From the NCBI GenBank assembly GCA_963971225.1, contig OZ020269.1, forward strand, positions 80,390,450 through 80,454,449: a stretch of 64,000 nucleotides of DNA. The letters are read 5' to 3'. The number at the start of each line of letters is the position of its first letter. Within the stretch, counting starts at the first letter, position 1. The notes beneath the pieces are model-generated. The model ran no database searches and was not told where the DNA came from. It saw only the letters and a list, made by a program, of their open reading frames with translations. This DNA is from Melieria omissa (lineage: Eukaryota > Arthropoda > Insecta > Diptera > Ulidiidae). The position numbers and the translations under genes were made by a program. Shown here piece by piece: positions 13,101-24,648 of this stretch.

Positions 13101-16100
13101 GTGGTTGTGCTGGTGACGTCGAAAATGTACTTGCTGAAGACACTAGAGCAGTGTTCACCGCGCTGCACGGCGCCGTTGCTGATGAGTTCTGCGATATGCT
13201 GTTGAGATTTGAGTTGGATACGCTGCGCGCTGGAGTTGGTGGTGGCGGCGGTTTGACTGTTGGTGGTTTGGGCGGCGCCACGGTAGGACGACCTGTTTGT
13301 AAGTAAGAGTAGCACAGACTTTCTCAGTATGTGCACTGCGAATGGAAAATCAAGTATTTACCGATTGGGGGGATGGGCGCTGAACGGATATTGGAATTGA
13401 TTGCCTCATGTGACTGACAAAGTTGCATTGGTGTGCGCATTGTGCCGAAATGTTGTGTTGGAAAAACTGGTGCTCCTGGAGCCGTTATCGGTGGTGATCT
13501 ACATAAATTAAACCAGACACATTTTAATTGAAATATCATTAAATCGACCAATCTGTTAATTTCACATAGCTTTAATGCAGTTTACTAATAATACAAATTA
13601 ATTTATTAATACAAATATTTAATTCGAGGTGTGTATTATGATTATGAGGAGTATTTGCGAAAGGCAGGAAATTCTTTCACATAAATTAACCTGCCGCCGA
13701 TTCACTGTAATCTGAAAACCCCGATCAGTCTCCAACAATGAGCAGGAATCTTATTAGCAGAGAGTATATGATTGGTAAGGCAAGGAATGGTCAAATACAA
13801 TTTAAAAGGGTAGACTGAATGTCAAGGCATAATTATCAATTTTAAAGCTCTGCAATAAGTGACCTCAAATATATACATTTTTATCTTGTTACTGTAAGAA
13901 ATTTATTTTGTAGATATCTTAAATGCTTCTTTAGCAAATCATGTATTATGTATTTATGTATGTAATTATGACTACCTGAGATCTGTGCAATAGAAACTAA
14001 AAATGTACTATCATATCCAGGCCGGCAAGAATCCGCCGTGCTTCGGATTGAATTCCATTGGCAATGTTTAAAGAGAACCGACTAAACATATATATTCATC
14101 TGATACCAAAATTAAGTTTATAAATAAAAAATATACAAAAAACAATTGAAACAATCGGGATACTTTGATGAAGAGAACACCACCCATTTCGCTCAATTAT
14201 TTATAAATTTAAGGTGTGTTAACTGTTTTGTTTTGCCTATTTGTTAATCAGAATCATAAGAAAAATAAGGTGCAGAAGCTGCGCGTGTGCTTTGCGGCTC
14301 AAACTTCAAAATTTTCTGTTATACCTTGGTGATTTCATGCTATGATGTCGAGCCACCGTGGGGCGCTGACCACTTGCCATGGCTAACTGTTGCAGTCCGG
14401 GCGGTTTCGGTGCAAAGTTCGGCTTGCCATGGTTAGGCACCGGCTTCGTGCCGGGTATCGGCGACTTACTAATCGCCGGGGCGGTATTGCCACCGGCACT
14501 CGTTCCAAACAAGGAGGACTTATTGGGCGCGACACTTAGAACGGATGTTGTATTTTTTGTTGACGGGACAGTAGACGTTTGCTGTTGGTGTTGAATTGTC
14601 TTAGGCGATGTGTTGTTGCTGGTTTTGTGATTTATTGTTGTAGTGTTGAAAGAATTTAAGGAGGTTGATGTTGCGTTAAACTGACTACTCATATTATTTA
14701 CAAAATTCGAACTAATCCCTAACGTTAAACTGTTGAAAATATAGAAAAAGAAATAAACAAACATATAACATAATAGGAAAAATGGGTATATAAGAAAACA
14801 CAAAGCAAAAAATCGGACTTAAATTAAGTATTGCACTTTACGGAGAGAAAACTATATAATACAATAATCTGCACGTATATACATGTAACAGTAATGAAAT
14901 GCGCCCTAGTGGAGATCACTCTTGGTGTATGTCGCGTAGTTGTGTCGTTGAATAAAACATATAATGCACCCAGAACTAGCAAAAGGAGTCACAAAGAAGA
15001 GTAAACATAAAACTAAAAAAACTACACTGTGAAGCCTTAGATTGCTGGTGCTGGTAGCTACTTTACCTTTAAAGTTACAATCTGATATATCGACTAGAAC
15101 CAACATCACCAAGCATTATCTCCACTACTGAAACAAAGTACAGCGAAAATAAACAATGACAACTATTGTGAAGTGTTAGCATGTTTTTTTAAAGTATGAT
15201 CGCACGCTATTTAACAGTCTTTCAAAGCGAGAATGACAAAACACCAGAAAGAACGTAGCATTTGAAGAAGCAAATACAGCGTATGCTATTTGCCAATTGT
15301 GCACAGGCGTTACTTATGCTTGTACAAACGCTTACAAGAGAATTTACACACAGACTCATATTTCTGTGCTGCACTTAAGTACTCACTTCAGATTTGCAGC
15401 TTTACTTTTGACGGTGTTGGAATTCTTGCTGTTGGATGTGCCACTGCCACCGCTGCACTCCGAAAGCGTGGGCGATGACGCTTTAACATTGCTACTCGCC
15501 AACGGGCTCGACCGTATCGCGGAAGCTGTTGTGTTCTTTGTCCGTTCTAACACAGAATCGGAGGTGCTCTGTATAGAAATATACAATTAAAACAATTTAT
15601 TTCATTAGCAACAGACACAATTTAATAATTTTCAAAATAATTTTCTACTGGCATTTGATGTGTAGATGATGTGCAAACAGCATTTTCAATTCCAGTCGAT
15701 ACTTTGAGCTCATCACTGATATACACACAGTTGCGATCAAAATAATAGTGCTGCTTCTTCTTCTTCTTCTTGACTGGCACGACAGCCCGATTACGAGACT
15801 AAGGCCTAGCTTCCCGCAACCATCCGTGTTGTGCGTGCGAATTTGTACACGGATGGAAGGGACCTACAGGACCTCGAACCTGGGTTCAAGCGTCGTTTGT
15901 TTGCTTCAACCGTAGGATACTTTAATATAGACAGAACACAAAAAAGCATTGTTATAATTGCATGCGCTTGTAGCCGTTGTTAAAATTTGATTTTTGAGTT
16001 AGATTTACTCGGATTTTTTTGGCATGTTTTACGCTTTATGGGGGTAGCCCTTTCTATTAGATGAGGAAATCGTGCTACCGTAAGCCCGTGAAAAACGCCA

Positions 16101-18927
16101 CTGCTTTTGGTCTTCTAACAGGATTATGACCTAAGCATGCAATCAAGGTCGCGCGAAAGGGGCTTCGCAAGAATAGGGTTAGGGTTATGGAATGACTCGC
16201 ACAGTCACCAGACTTCAATATAATTAAAGATTTGTGGTGCGACTTGAAGAGAGCAGTTGCTCACTATAATTTAACAAATAATAATCAACTTTGAGAAGCA
16301 GTAGACAACGCATGGAAGTTAATACCTAGAGAAAGATATGCAAATCTTTTATCTTTATCTGGTTTTTCTGTTTTATCTTCATTTAACATTCAATCATATG
16401 TATGGGCACTGTCATGGTCCAAAAAGAAAGGTAGAGCCAATGCTTTTTCTCAGCCACCATGTTGCGCATCTGACACGACTTTTTTGCGTTCTGTTTTCAA
16501 AATGTGTACGGTAGCAGTTGTCAGAAAATATCTTTTTTTAATACTGCAATGTATTATCTGTTGCCGCACTAACAATTTTTATACGTTCCCCCAAACTAAC
16601 AGCCCTATTCTGGCCAAAGTCTGACAATTGATTTTCTATTCAACGCTTGTTAGGTTTTTGATCAGAATTTTTTGTTAGCCTATTCTTACACAAATCTGAC
16701 AAGCTGAAAGCTATAAAATTTCACCACAGCGAGTTGAAAAGTTATGTTTGTTTTGTTGTCACTGTGAATTGCAAATTAATAGACAAAATTTAAGTAAAGT
16801 AAGTTTTGAAAAAAAAGCCGGCCTTGATAGCCCAGCGGGTAGCGCGCTGGCTTCTCATACCGAGCGCCCCAGGTTCGAATCCTGACTGGGCTGGAAATAA
16901 GTTCGTGCGTTTTTTTTTCAATAGTTTCACAATAGGCGCTTTTTGCATACAAAAAATAATTCGTGGGAGGTAACGAAATTTTTTTATTTTCTCTGATGTA
17001 AAAGTGTAAACATGCACATGCTGCGAAATTTGAACATTTAGAAATAAGTTCAAATAAAATGTCCACTAGAAAGTATGGATTCTTTACAAATTCGACTGGT
17101 TTGATTGAGGAACAGTCCCGAGCTGCAAGCTGGGGAAAACAGCCCCAATGCACCGCGCATTGGCCAAATATTATTTCCGGCAAGACCTTCACAATTTCAT
17201 TTTTTTTAGCCACAGCCACTGCACACGCTAATAATAGCTGCTCTTCCATTGCGAACACCGAAATATGCTGAAATGTTTCCAAATTTTTAACTTCAATTGC
17301 TTCTTTGCAAGTATTTTTTGCGCTTGTCAGCTCCTTCTACGTACCTGACAACTTCTCTGACAAGTGTTAGATAAAAAGCTTTTAAAAAATGATCAGAATA
17401 CGAAAATCTAACAATTGATAGAATCTATTCAATTGTCAGCATGGTGAGTTTTGTTAGGTTTGCCAGAATAGGGCTGTAAATTAGTCATTTCATATTTTAA
17501 AAAGATCTTAAAATATTTAGAACCTTAAATAACACCTTAAATAACACTAATTTAATATTATACCGAAGTAGCCTCCCGACTCAAGCTTTTTACGAACACG
17601 AAGAACGTCAATTAGCACTTTTAGTGACACCAAATTTTACAGCGGTTCTACTTCTATTTTTTGTATCATGGATACTGTTATATTACTTCCTTATTTAGCC
17701 CAGATATGTTGACCGTACTACATGTGTTACACCTGTTTTAAGAGTTCTGCGTTAACTGTGCTTTTAATTCGCTAACGGATCCCTAAACTGCAGGTGCTCT
17801 ACATGCAGTTCGCTCGGCCTGTTTTGGGTAAATTGTTCAAGTTTTTCGTTCTTTATTTAATGAATTCTGTACGCAGCGTGACTGACGCTGCAATGTTATT
17901 TGAACCCAAAAATATTGTTCTCTACTCTGAATTGTTGTGCACTGTGGTGTTTTTGTCACTTTTAGTACCCTGTACAACCTAGCGCCTCAATTGTACGGTA
18001 AATGGGAGCAATAAAGAAAACGAACATTGTCGGGTACAGATATAGCACAGAGTGCTAAATATAGCTGACACATTTTTGCGGGAACACTTTTAAATAAGAG
18101 GGCTCCTTGTTTTACTTATCCGTTCATCAGTTAATTAATTAATTAATTTAATTTTTTTTCTTTGCATTTTCTCAACTCACTGTTGAAAGATTTTTCGGTG
18201 GCGTTGATGGTGGCTGTGGTGGTGGTCCTCGGTTTGTTCGTAAATTAGCCTCAGTTGCGTTAACTTGTTGCTGCTTTTGACGTTTTAGAGTTAAATGCTT
18301 CGTAAGCTCTGCATTGAAGTCTAATGGACCGTTGTTCGTATTGGCCGAGGCTGCTGGCGCCGTTGGGGGCGATGTATCGTTGTAACTGCTTGCTGCACTC
18401 GTTTCGTTGGAAGATGCCGTTGCCGCCGCTGTACCTATGCATAAAATAGAATGCTCCACGTCACTTCCGCACTCTTATAATACAAATAAATCTTTTCCAC
18501 TTACCGCGGCTACCGTTGACTGGTTTTAGTTTCGGCATCGAAGTGAGCCCTTCAAACAGGCCTCCGAGCTTGGGCGCTCCATTACCGATGTTATTGTTGT
18601 TGTTACTGTTAATGTTATTATTGTTGTTCGTGCGTTTCGGTGAACTAGTTGAGGGTGATGTTGAATCACAAATCTGTGAATGAAAAATGTACACAATACA
18701 GAATGTCGATTTGCTTGCCAGAGCGAGAGCCGCACCTTCCCCGATAGGGCTGGTCCACTCTTGTCGATTGTTGTGGTTTTTTTCAGTTTGGTGCCTTTTT
18801 GTATTGACTGCAAAAGAGCGGAGCGCGCGTCACCACCACCGGTCCCACCCAACTTCAAGCCACCCATAGCTGGGGGTGGAGGGGGACCAGGCGGTGGCGG
18901 TGGTCCTGGTGGGGGTGGAATTGCCAT
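4189..18927 (-). CDS. Vrp1: Verprolin / WASP-interacting protein (WIP) homologue
   Basis: Actin regulator that binds G-actin and WASP, acting at the cortex in processes such as myoblast fusion (known for the family). Eight minus-strand coding exons: 18927-18736, 18673-18505, 18434-18181, 15568-15387, 14729-14325, 13498-13362, 13292-12832, 4461-4189. All have GT/AG borders, and the phases close to 690 codons plus stop. The protein starts MAIPPPPGPPPPPGPPPPP, then has the WH2 actin-binding motif GDARSALLQSIQKGTKLKK (residues ~33-51). Long Pro/Ser/Asn-rich segments follow, including Asn runs at ~78-90. The C-terminal 90 residues carry the WASP WH1-binding motif ESKFGKRFHNVTEFPKPPPF. The ATG lies directly after an AG acceptor, so at least one untranslated exon lies upstream. 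The last intron is 8.4 kb and filled with retroelement fragments; the third is 2.6 kb with three other elements. The donor of exon 7 was chosen as AAT/GTAAGT; ACGA/GTAATG is weaker. Confidence 0.93.
4462..7699. other. Vrp1 last intron, left part; no gene
   Basis: AT-rich intron sequence. 7128-7215 is nearly pure A/T with repeated TAAT/ATTA words, and 7490-7550 is a (TA)-rich stretch. No coding frames are supported. Confidence 0.5.
7700..10200 (+). mobile_element. LOA-type LINE fragment, first copy (internally deleted)
   Basis: From 7700 to about 8330 lies a GC-richer leader resembling 5' ends of LOA/Bilbo elements (the stretch at 8070-8115 with CACCGGGCGCTATGGCACGG). An unrelated AT-rich stretch follows, then an ORF1-like region 8703-9190 (GLSGAGVKWYLRYLNEGLAL). 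Directly after it come reverse-transcriptase remains: VVPYADDIIIMV at 9208-9243 with the catalytic YADD box, then LILDAKLSWKT-like sequence near 9420. RNase H remains at 9703-9960 contain YIFSDRQAAIKTL. Most of the RT and the endonuclease are missing, and several frames are broken. It sits in the Vrp1 intron in the opposite orientation to the host gene. Confidence 0.8.
8703..9190 (+). pseudogene. LOA-type ORF1 remnant
   Basis: An open frame of 162 codons containing GLSGAGVKWYLRYLNEG, a segment typical of ORF1 proteins of LOA-clade LINEs, then a Lys/Ala-rich linker (KKAKTEGQAQKPK). It has lost any zinc-knuckle region and reads straight into RT sequence after a stop, so it is a deletion product. 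Confidence 0.6.
10201..11650 (+). mobile_element. LOA-type LINE fragment, second copy (ORF1 tail and endonuclease)
   Basis: Head-to-tail behind the first copy. 10180-10800 is an open frame ending in acidic text (AAEEEDSDRVTLLDLDKEV) that fits the end of an ORF1. After 10850 comes endonuclease text: TEKNIQVIW before the MITE insertion, then FRDLVAVQISVNINGTAHDM at 11315-11374, ATVNFPEE, and YIVSNKLEICNEGNTGTFL ending VREEVPDITLGIL at 11542-11648. Frames are interrupted. Removing the MITE at 10925-11236 restores continuity, which shows the LINE is older than the MITE. Confidence 0.78.
10925..11236. mobile_element. hAT-type MITE inserted in the LINE
   Basis: Ends CAGGGGTCGGCAAA and TTTGCCGACCAGTG form imperfect terminal inverted repeats. 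An 8-base target duplication CATTAGAT flanks it exactly (10917-10924 and 11237-11244). Short TIRs beginning CAG with 8-base duplications are typical of the hAT superfamily. It is 312 bases and has no transposase. Confidence 0.92.
11660..12060. repeat. Dispersed repeat, shared with 32390-32580
   Basis: The stretch with TTGCCATTTACAACACCTCACGG-like text near 11990-12015 (shortened here: ACAACACCTCACGG) has a diverged counterpart near 32460-32480 (ACAACATCTCACGG), each preceded by TTCTAAACCA text and followed by TTTAA-rich sequence ending in a TTT...GAATTTC-like tail. Class unknown; no coding capacity. Confidence 0.5.
12061..12831. other. Vrp1 last intron, right end; nothing recognised
   Basis: Unique-looking intron sequence between the repeat fragments and the exon ending at 12832. 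No supported gene or repeat. Confidence 0.4.
15752..15770. repeat. (TTC)n microsatellite next to a SINE
   Basis: About six TTC units directly before the tail side of the SINE copy. On the SINE strand this is a GAA-type A-rich tail, so it is likely the expanded 3' tail of the element. Confidence 0.7.
15771..15897 (-). mobile_element. tRNA-derived SINE, internally deleted copy
   Basis: Shares GGCACGACAGCCCGATTACG and AGGCCTAGCTTCCCGCAACC with the fuller copies at 39.5 and 61.0 kb. The middle part is missing: the text jumps from GGGACCTACAG to the promoter-box side (ACCTCGAACCTGGGTTCAAG). Transcription would be on the minus strand. It lies in the third Vrp1 intron. Confidence 0.8.
16110..16345 (+). 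pseudogene. Tc1/Bari-like transposase remnant
   Basis: Translation gives QDYDLSMQSRSRERGFARIG, then LWNDSHSPDFNIIKDLWCDL and RAVAHYNLTNNNQL, a stop, and EAVDNAWKLIPRERYANLL. This is the C-terminal half of a Tc1-family transposase. The second Asp is present, but the catalytic Glu of the usual P.ENLW motif is Lys here (IIKDLW), and a stop interrupts it. No terminal repeats were found with confidence. Confidence 0.8.
16776..17282 (-). CDS. Open frame inside the Harbinger element, possibly a transposase start
   Basis: 168 codons. An internal methionine begins MEEQLLLACAVAVAKKNEIV, a start style common to insect Harbinger transposases (acidic Met start, Leu/Ala-rich first helix). The C-terminal part (SSPVRIRTWGARYEKPARYP) is only the tRNA-like segment read in antisense, so the frame is a chimera and probably not a working protein. 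Confidence 0.3.
   Translation of the reverse strand: METFQHISVFAMEEQLLLACAVAVAKKNEIVKVLPEIIFGQCAVHWGCFPQLAARDCSSIKPVEFVKNPYFLVDILFELISKCSNFAACACLHFYIRENKKISLPPTNYFLYAKSAYCETIEKKTHELISSPVRIRTWGARYEKPARYPLGYQGRLFFQNLLYLNFVY
16819..16893 (+). repeat. tRNA-like segment (tRNA-Met-like, CAT anticodon position)
   Basis: Contains an A-box (TAGCCCAGCGGG) and a perfect B-box (GGTTCGAATCC) at tRNA spacing, with CTCATA where the anticodon loop of elongator tRNA-Met sits and GTAGCGCG in the D region. The acceptor and T stems do not pair properly when A-box numbering is used, so this is a decayed tRNA copy or the head of a SINE. It is nested in the Harbinger element and followed by a run of T. Confidence 0.6.
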
Positions 18928-19017
18928 CTAGAAGCGAAAGTAAAAATAATAAGAATCAGTTGAGCAAACTTTTACTGCCGCAGCATACCACAAATAGATG
19001 AACTTAAAAGACCAACA

Positions 19018-19047
19018 AGTGGCACGATAGCCTGATTACGAAACGTT
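19018..19047 (-). repeat. SINE tail-side fragment
   Basis: GTGGCACGATAGCCTGATTA resembles the 3' side of the SINE family at 15.8, 39.5 and 61.0 kb. It is very short, so the call is tentative. Confidence 0.45.
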
Positions 19048-22000
19048 ATTAGTTTGAGGCAACTTACGCTATACTTCTCAAGATTAAATAAGTTCTGCCC
19101 AACATTTGAACATTTGTTAAGCGACATGCAAACACGTTTAAAAACATTACAAACGTTAGTTGCTAAATAAAAACAGTTCGGCTAACCACCCGTCGAATTT
19201 ACCAAACAACATAAATAGATATGCAGCAATTCATATTTCCGCTGAGCAAAAAAGCATTCAGCGCACATTAAAAACAGTTTCAGTTACTTTAGTTCAAGTT
19301 CTTTCCGGTTAAAGCAACTTTTTTTGTCGCAACTATTGTCGTTTCCATATTCTGTGGCTGAGGATAACTAATGGAACGTGTGGACATTCAAGTGCGATTA
19401 AAGTAAACAAGCGCTGGAACTGCAAAATACGTGCTCACCAAACGTACCTGTCCCGCATACAAAATCATAACAATGTTCGCAGGTATTTTTGTTTGGTTCT
19501 TTGGTTACACCGCAATAAGGTGTTCTGCCAACGCTTCATGCATTCGACAAGCCTAAATGTAAATGACGGCGTACATATTTGTTTCATGTCGAATTTGTAA
19601 AGTGATTCACCAGCATTGAAATTTGCATACAAAATGCTTAACAGCAATAAACCAATAAACAGCATGAGTAAGCCCCAGTCCTCATGACTGATCAAATTAG
19701 ACGCCGTTCTTTTAATTAATTACCTTCAGCAGCTGCAGTAATTGGGGTAAATCAAAGACTTAATCCTCGAACCACTGCACGGTGCGACAAAAAACTACAA
19801 TGCAATGCGATGTCAACTTCAGTCAAAGCGAACTAGTGAGCTCCGAAACCACGTCACACGCAAGCGCACACTGCACCGCCCGCGTTCAATTCTCAACTGC
19901 ATTTATCATACATTAAAAAAGTGTCGCTGGCAGGCATTAAATGTCTGTGTGACAACTTTGTGAAACTTTGCGGGAGCAATCCAACTATTTATTGTACAAG
20001 CAGTCGAAGCGTTGAGCAAGCGTCTCTCTCTTTTTATATTATACCTCATGCAGAGTGCGTGCGTACAATTCCACTTAAGAGCGTTGTCAAGAAAATGACG
20101 TCAGTCAGATCACTAATTGTTGCACGTTACCGTAGCTCTGCGCCGCCCAAGTATCAAGACACACAGCAATAGGTTTGAACAAGTTTTTTGTTTTATACCA
20201 GCACCAGATCACAATAGCTTAACAATTACAACTTGTCGTACACATGTCGTATGTAAACAACTGCCGCGATTAACACTTTAGGGCCATGGGTGTATGTGCG
20301 CATGTAGTTCCGCAAGGCGCCTATTTAGGGATTTATTATTAATATAATCGGATTAATTTACTCATACTTCAATTAACTACTTCACATCACAAACATCCAG
20401 AAGGAAGAACGAGGAATATGGCAAGCATTCCACGAAAATTTGGGTTCGTTTAATTAATTGGCGATTTTCATGAAGTGCACGGATTCACCAGACTTGGAAG
20501 TCTGTAAGACGCTCGGAATGTTGCTCTCCCTAGTGACTAAGTGCACTATTACAATATTTACAAGCACTCGCGCGAATATTTGCTGGATTTCCGAGTGGAT
20601 GCTACTGCTTGGTGGATTCGGCGCGCGTGTGGCTGTGGATTGACTCGCGTTGAATGAGTAATCGTGCTGCTGCTGTGAAGGTCACTGTCTGTGTGTGAGC
20701 ACAATGTGTCACCTCTGCATCGGCAAGATCGGTTGTGCATGGTTCTGAATATTCTAATTGAGGCTTATTGAATACGAACAGAGTGAAACTCAACTCTTCT
20801 CTATGCAGACCGATGAAGCTTTAAGAAATCAGTATATATTAAATATTTCCCCAGGAGAGAAGTATCGTTTAGTTACAACTTGTTTGCAATGACACAAGGC
20901 AGATTTAATATAGTGGGCCTTTGTACCTTGTAGTGTTTGACCGATTAATTAAAGGTACGCCGACAAAAATATCAGTTGTTGGGTCGTGGCAAATATATTA
21001 AAATTAAATACTTTGCGTTACATCAATGTGCTTGCGTATTGTAATACATTCGTTCGGCTCCACAACCCTCGTTCTTTGCTTTCGATATTGACTTTTCCGC
21101 ACAACTTAAATATTTGCCTAAAACGAGGTGTGGATTAAAAGGTTTTCGATTTGTTAACAGCATTTATTGAGGTGGAACCTTGTCCGGAAGTTGACCCCCA
21201 TTCTACCACCTATCACCCCTGACGCACTGCATACTAGACCGCAGCAAAATTCAATGAAAAGATTTTTGGCTCGAAATATTCACTAGGACAAGGTTCAGCA
21301 TATCTGCCGTGACTGTTAGGCTTGTCAAGAATACAAATATAAGTGAGCAGAATTGTTGGTTATAATGGAAGCAGTGTGTTGACGTTACACCCAAATTGGC
21401 TATGTACGCACCATTCGCCGTTTAATAGCACACATCTATTTTCAGCATTTATAATGGTCAAACTTTTGTTGCCAGTTGAATTCGCGCAAACACTTACGCG
21501 CGGCAGAATCACTGTATATAATACCTACACATGCACACACGGGCCATCCAATTTTGGCTGATCAGTCAGTGTGGCCTTGCAAAAGGTTATAAGTCGATCT
21601 AACGAAAAAATAAAAATAAAAGCATGTAAATAAAAAAAATAGTTGAAAAACTTGGGATCGAACGACCGCTTTTAAAAGATGAGTCACTTTTATTGGAGAA
21701 CATAACTGTCCCAGCCTCAGATATAGCTGCTAATATGGGATCGAGGATCCAATCCTTTGTGCACAAATGCAGTGATTTAAGTTCATCTTTATCCAGATTT
21801 AACTTTATTCTTTTTCTTAATTCATATCCATGTCTTAAATTTACAACAAATTTATATTAGGAAGGTGATTCTTATTTCCCAATTCAGAAAAAATATCGCG
21901 TATATTCTTGTATCATATTGATTAAATTTGTAAATCGTCCAAAAAAAAACAAATGCAACTAAACAGTTTGGTAATGAGGAAACTGCACTTAACTAGAATA

Positions 22001-22929
22001 AAAGTGAACTATAAATTAGTAGTAGGATCCCCTAATTTTCAATAATATACTATATATATTTGTGTAAACGTAGTAAACAAAAAAGGAAATTTTCAAATTA
22101 GTCTTCATCGTCAAATAAGGTACGTAGTGTGTGTGTGCACAACCGTAGATACTCGTGTCAAAAAGAGTTATCAACTCCACTACGAAGTGACTCAGCGAAG
22201 CTTTGAAATAAGTGTAAGACTGTTTTTACAATCTTATCTGCAAGACATTTGCTGCCTACTATTTTCTTCCAGCCTTATCGCATTTAGGTAGGTAGTTTTT
22301 CTGCCAATTTCACGTATTACTTGTTGATTTGAATGAAAATTATTAAACGAGCTAGGCAACATTGGCTACACGCATACAAATATGAGACATGTACGCATAT
22401 GAAGGTTTTCGGTAACCCCCGTGAGCATATTTCCCACATAAATTAAATGATTCAGAGGGCTGCAACGCGTACCCTCCAGAACATTAGCACGTAAATCCAT
22501 TGTTTTGCTTTCCACAAGCGAGCGTTTTCCCTGAAATGGTTAATCATTGCTTGTGTTGGCGATTGCTGGGCGCTCCTGCAACTGGCCGTGGCTTATCTTC
22601 TTTCTGAATGCAGCTGTATGTGTGCGTCTTTGGTAATAACCAGGGTCCGTATTTGATCATTAATGAGCAAATCATTGCATTTTTTCTTACATCTTCACGA
22701 TCGTGCGAGAAAAATACTAAATTATCGATCACTCACATGATCGTGTAAGGAACTGGTTCGTGGTCATGATTTTGTAAGGAAATGTAATGGAATTGTGTAA
22801 TGGAGAATTGGGGAGGAATTGTACACGACGTAGGATAGATGGATGGATAGGTAGTTTTTAAACGATGGCATGGGCTAAACATATGATCACGGATAAAGAC
22901 AATTTATTTTTAAATATTTCAAATATGCA

Positions 22930-23125
22930 GTTTGAAGTCGATAGGCCAAATAAATCAAGTTTCTTTCCCATGCAATCCTTTGTTGGCCAGATCAGATTGG
23001 TCAGATTTATAAAAAAAAAAAAATCCCTAATTTTTTCTCATTTGAAGTGCCTAACGTTTTTCTCTTAACTCTTAATCCATCATTAACCCGGTCATATTTC
23101 GATTTTCGAAAAAATTAAAAACACT
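22930..23125. repeat. Diverged copy of the 59.4-59.8 kb repeat
   Basis: Shares GGCCAAATAAATCAAGTTT and CCCGGTCATATTTCGATTTT-like text with the tandem units at 59.4-59.8 kb, in the same order. Class unknown. Confidence 0.5.
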
Positions 23126-23205
23126 TCTAATTATCTTTTATTTCAAGTAATACAATTAAATTATTTGAAACATTTAAAAGTACATTGGTGGCAAAAACGT
23201 GTGAT

Positions 23206-23480
23206 AATAGTGTTACGAAAATGACTTCTCTAAGTTCGTATCTGGATTAAATGGATAAAACAACTTCAATTATTCAGCGCAAAACGCATTCCAATACCAG
23301 CAACCACTTTATTTACAAATTTACACTTGTTTGTCTTTACACTACTACTATTGTATGTTCCCCTTTGCTTGCTCGAATCAGACTCGTCCCTCTGCGTTGC
23401 ACACTGCTGCTTTTATACCTGTCTGGTTATCGCGCCAACAGTCACATCACATTCCAATTGGACAATGCTCGGGAATAAAG
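23206..23480 (-). mobile_element. Solo-LTR-like copy (minus strand)
   Basis: On the minus strand it reads GGCGCGATAACC, then a TATA-type box (GGTATAAAAGC), GACGAGTCTGATTCGAGCAA, a polyadenylation-type AATAAAGTG, GCGCTGAAT and ends CATTTTCGTAACA. The plus-strand sequence at 26790-27069 has the same parts in the same order. A TATA box followed by AATAAA some 150 bases later and an end in ...ACA fit an LTR. The 5' limit is uncertain. Confidence 0.65.
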
Positions 23481-23599
23481 CATTGGGAATAAAAAGAAAA
23501 ACCGAATGTCGACGGAGTCTGTTCGCAGACTCGAACTGTCTATAAAGCCCCGATCTGTTCGACAAGTTTTACAAAATTCAAACCGCGATATTTATACTA

Positions 23600-24640
23600 A
23601 TCGCCTCAAAAAACTCCTTTGACTGTTGGTCTTAAACCCAAAAGAATGGAATTCGCGGAGGAGCTATTCAGAGGCGTGCAAACAGTTTTGTTTAGTAACA
23701 AAAACGGTTAATTTTAGATAGTACTGACGGCTTTTAATACTTTAAGCTCTATAAGTTGGTTGAAGATTCACAGTTCTGAAAAACAATTAACTTTTTCAAG
23801 GACAAAAATATTCAAGTTTTTGATTGGCCAGTTCGAATTCCTGACTTAAATCACGTCGAGCACCTTTTTAACTTTATACAATTTTATATTATTTTATGTA
23901 CTGAGTTTTGTGAATTGCCACCTCAAATTGTGCCGTCGACCCCTGTCACGCTTGTGTAAGCAGTAAGTATGATTTAATGAAAAAAATTTTGATTCTGATT
24001 AGTTTACGATGACAATATTAGATCGCGATAATGTTAATGATCAAGAGTGTGCAAATACGAATCCTAGTTATGACGAAGAAGCAACGCGTGATAGTCAGCA
24101 GCGCTGCAATGGAACATGATATCGCTTTCGCTTTTAATGCGCGCCGCTAAAGTACTTGTACCAACATATTTGGTGCTTTAATTTGAGCGTGTTTTATTCA
24201 CGATGCAAATGTCACGCATCTATTTCATGTCCGTCGCTAATTTACATACCCACGTACACCAGCATTAACCAACTCGTTCAATTAATTGTAATTCCAAACT
24301 TATTTGTGCGTCATGATCACTCTCGCTCTCGCCCCCGCTCCTCCTTTGTCCTTTTCGCTATTATCATTTGCTCTCTCCCCTGTTAGTGCAGCTCTGCAAT
24401 GTGGTGGACGCCTGGTTTTACAAACATACCAATGCACCAAACGTATGTATATATAGGTATATTGTGTATAGCAGTCGTAATTTGGCAAACTGACATATGA
24501 ACGAGTATGTTCGGTCGCTGTCACTTTCTATGCAATGTCGGTTTGCCAAAAAATCGCTTGCAAATAAAAGAGAAAAACTCCTAACCAAGGCTATAACATG
24601 GTTATATAATAAAAGCCTTAGTTTAATCATTCAATGTTGA
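23600..24640. other. No gene recognised
   Basis: Intergenic sequence with no supported frame or repeat ends. Confidence 0.4.
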
Positions 24641-24648
24641 CATTTACT

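Larger units (their letters stand above)
16600..17476 (-). mobile_element. PIF/Harbinger-type element (non-autonomous)
   Basis: Ends CAGCCCTATTCTGG and CCAGAATAGGGCTG are perfect 14-base inverted repeats, flanked by the 3-base duplication TAA (16597-16599 and 17477-17479), the TWA target style of PIF/Harbinger. Further inverted similarity continues inward (TGACAATTG). It is 877 bases, too short for an intact transposase plus Myb-like protein. A minus-strand open frame lies inside. Confidence 0.85.
18928..23190. other. Upstream of Vrp1; no coding gene recognised
   Basis: The untranslated first exon(s) and promoter of Vrp1 should lie here, because the Vrp1 ATG sits directly at a splice acceptor. 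I could not place them. 19465-19695 minus is an open frame with a hydrophobic start but no recognised family. Weak mariner-end-like text (ACGAGGTGTG) occurs at 21124. Confidence 0.4.

Noticed and set aside
16819..16893. Functional tRNA-Met gene
   Set aside because: A and B boxes are present, but the acceptor and T stems do not pair with the proper numbering, and it lies inside a mobile element.
19465..19695. Small membrane protein (hydrophobic start) on the minus strand
   Set aside because: 76 codons with no family likeness or clear context upstream of Vrp1; chance frames of this size are common in the window.
21124..21160. mariner left end (ACGAGGTGTG)
   Set aside because: Only about ten bases agree, and no partner end or transposase text follows.
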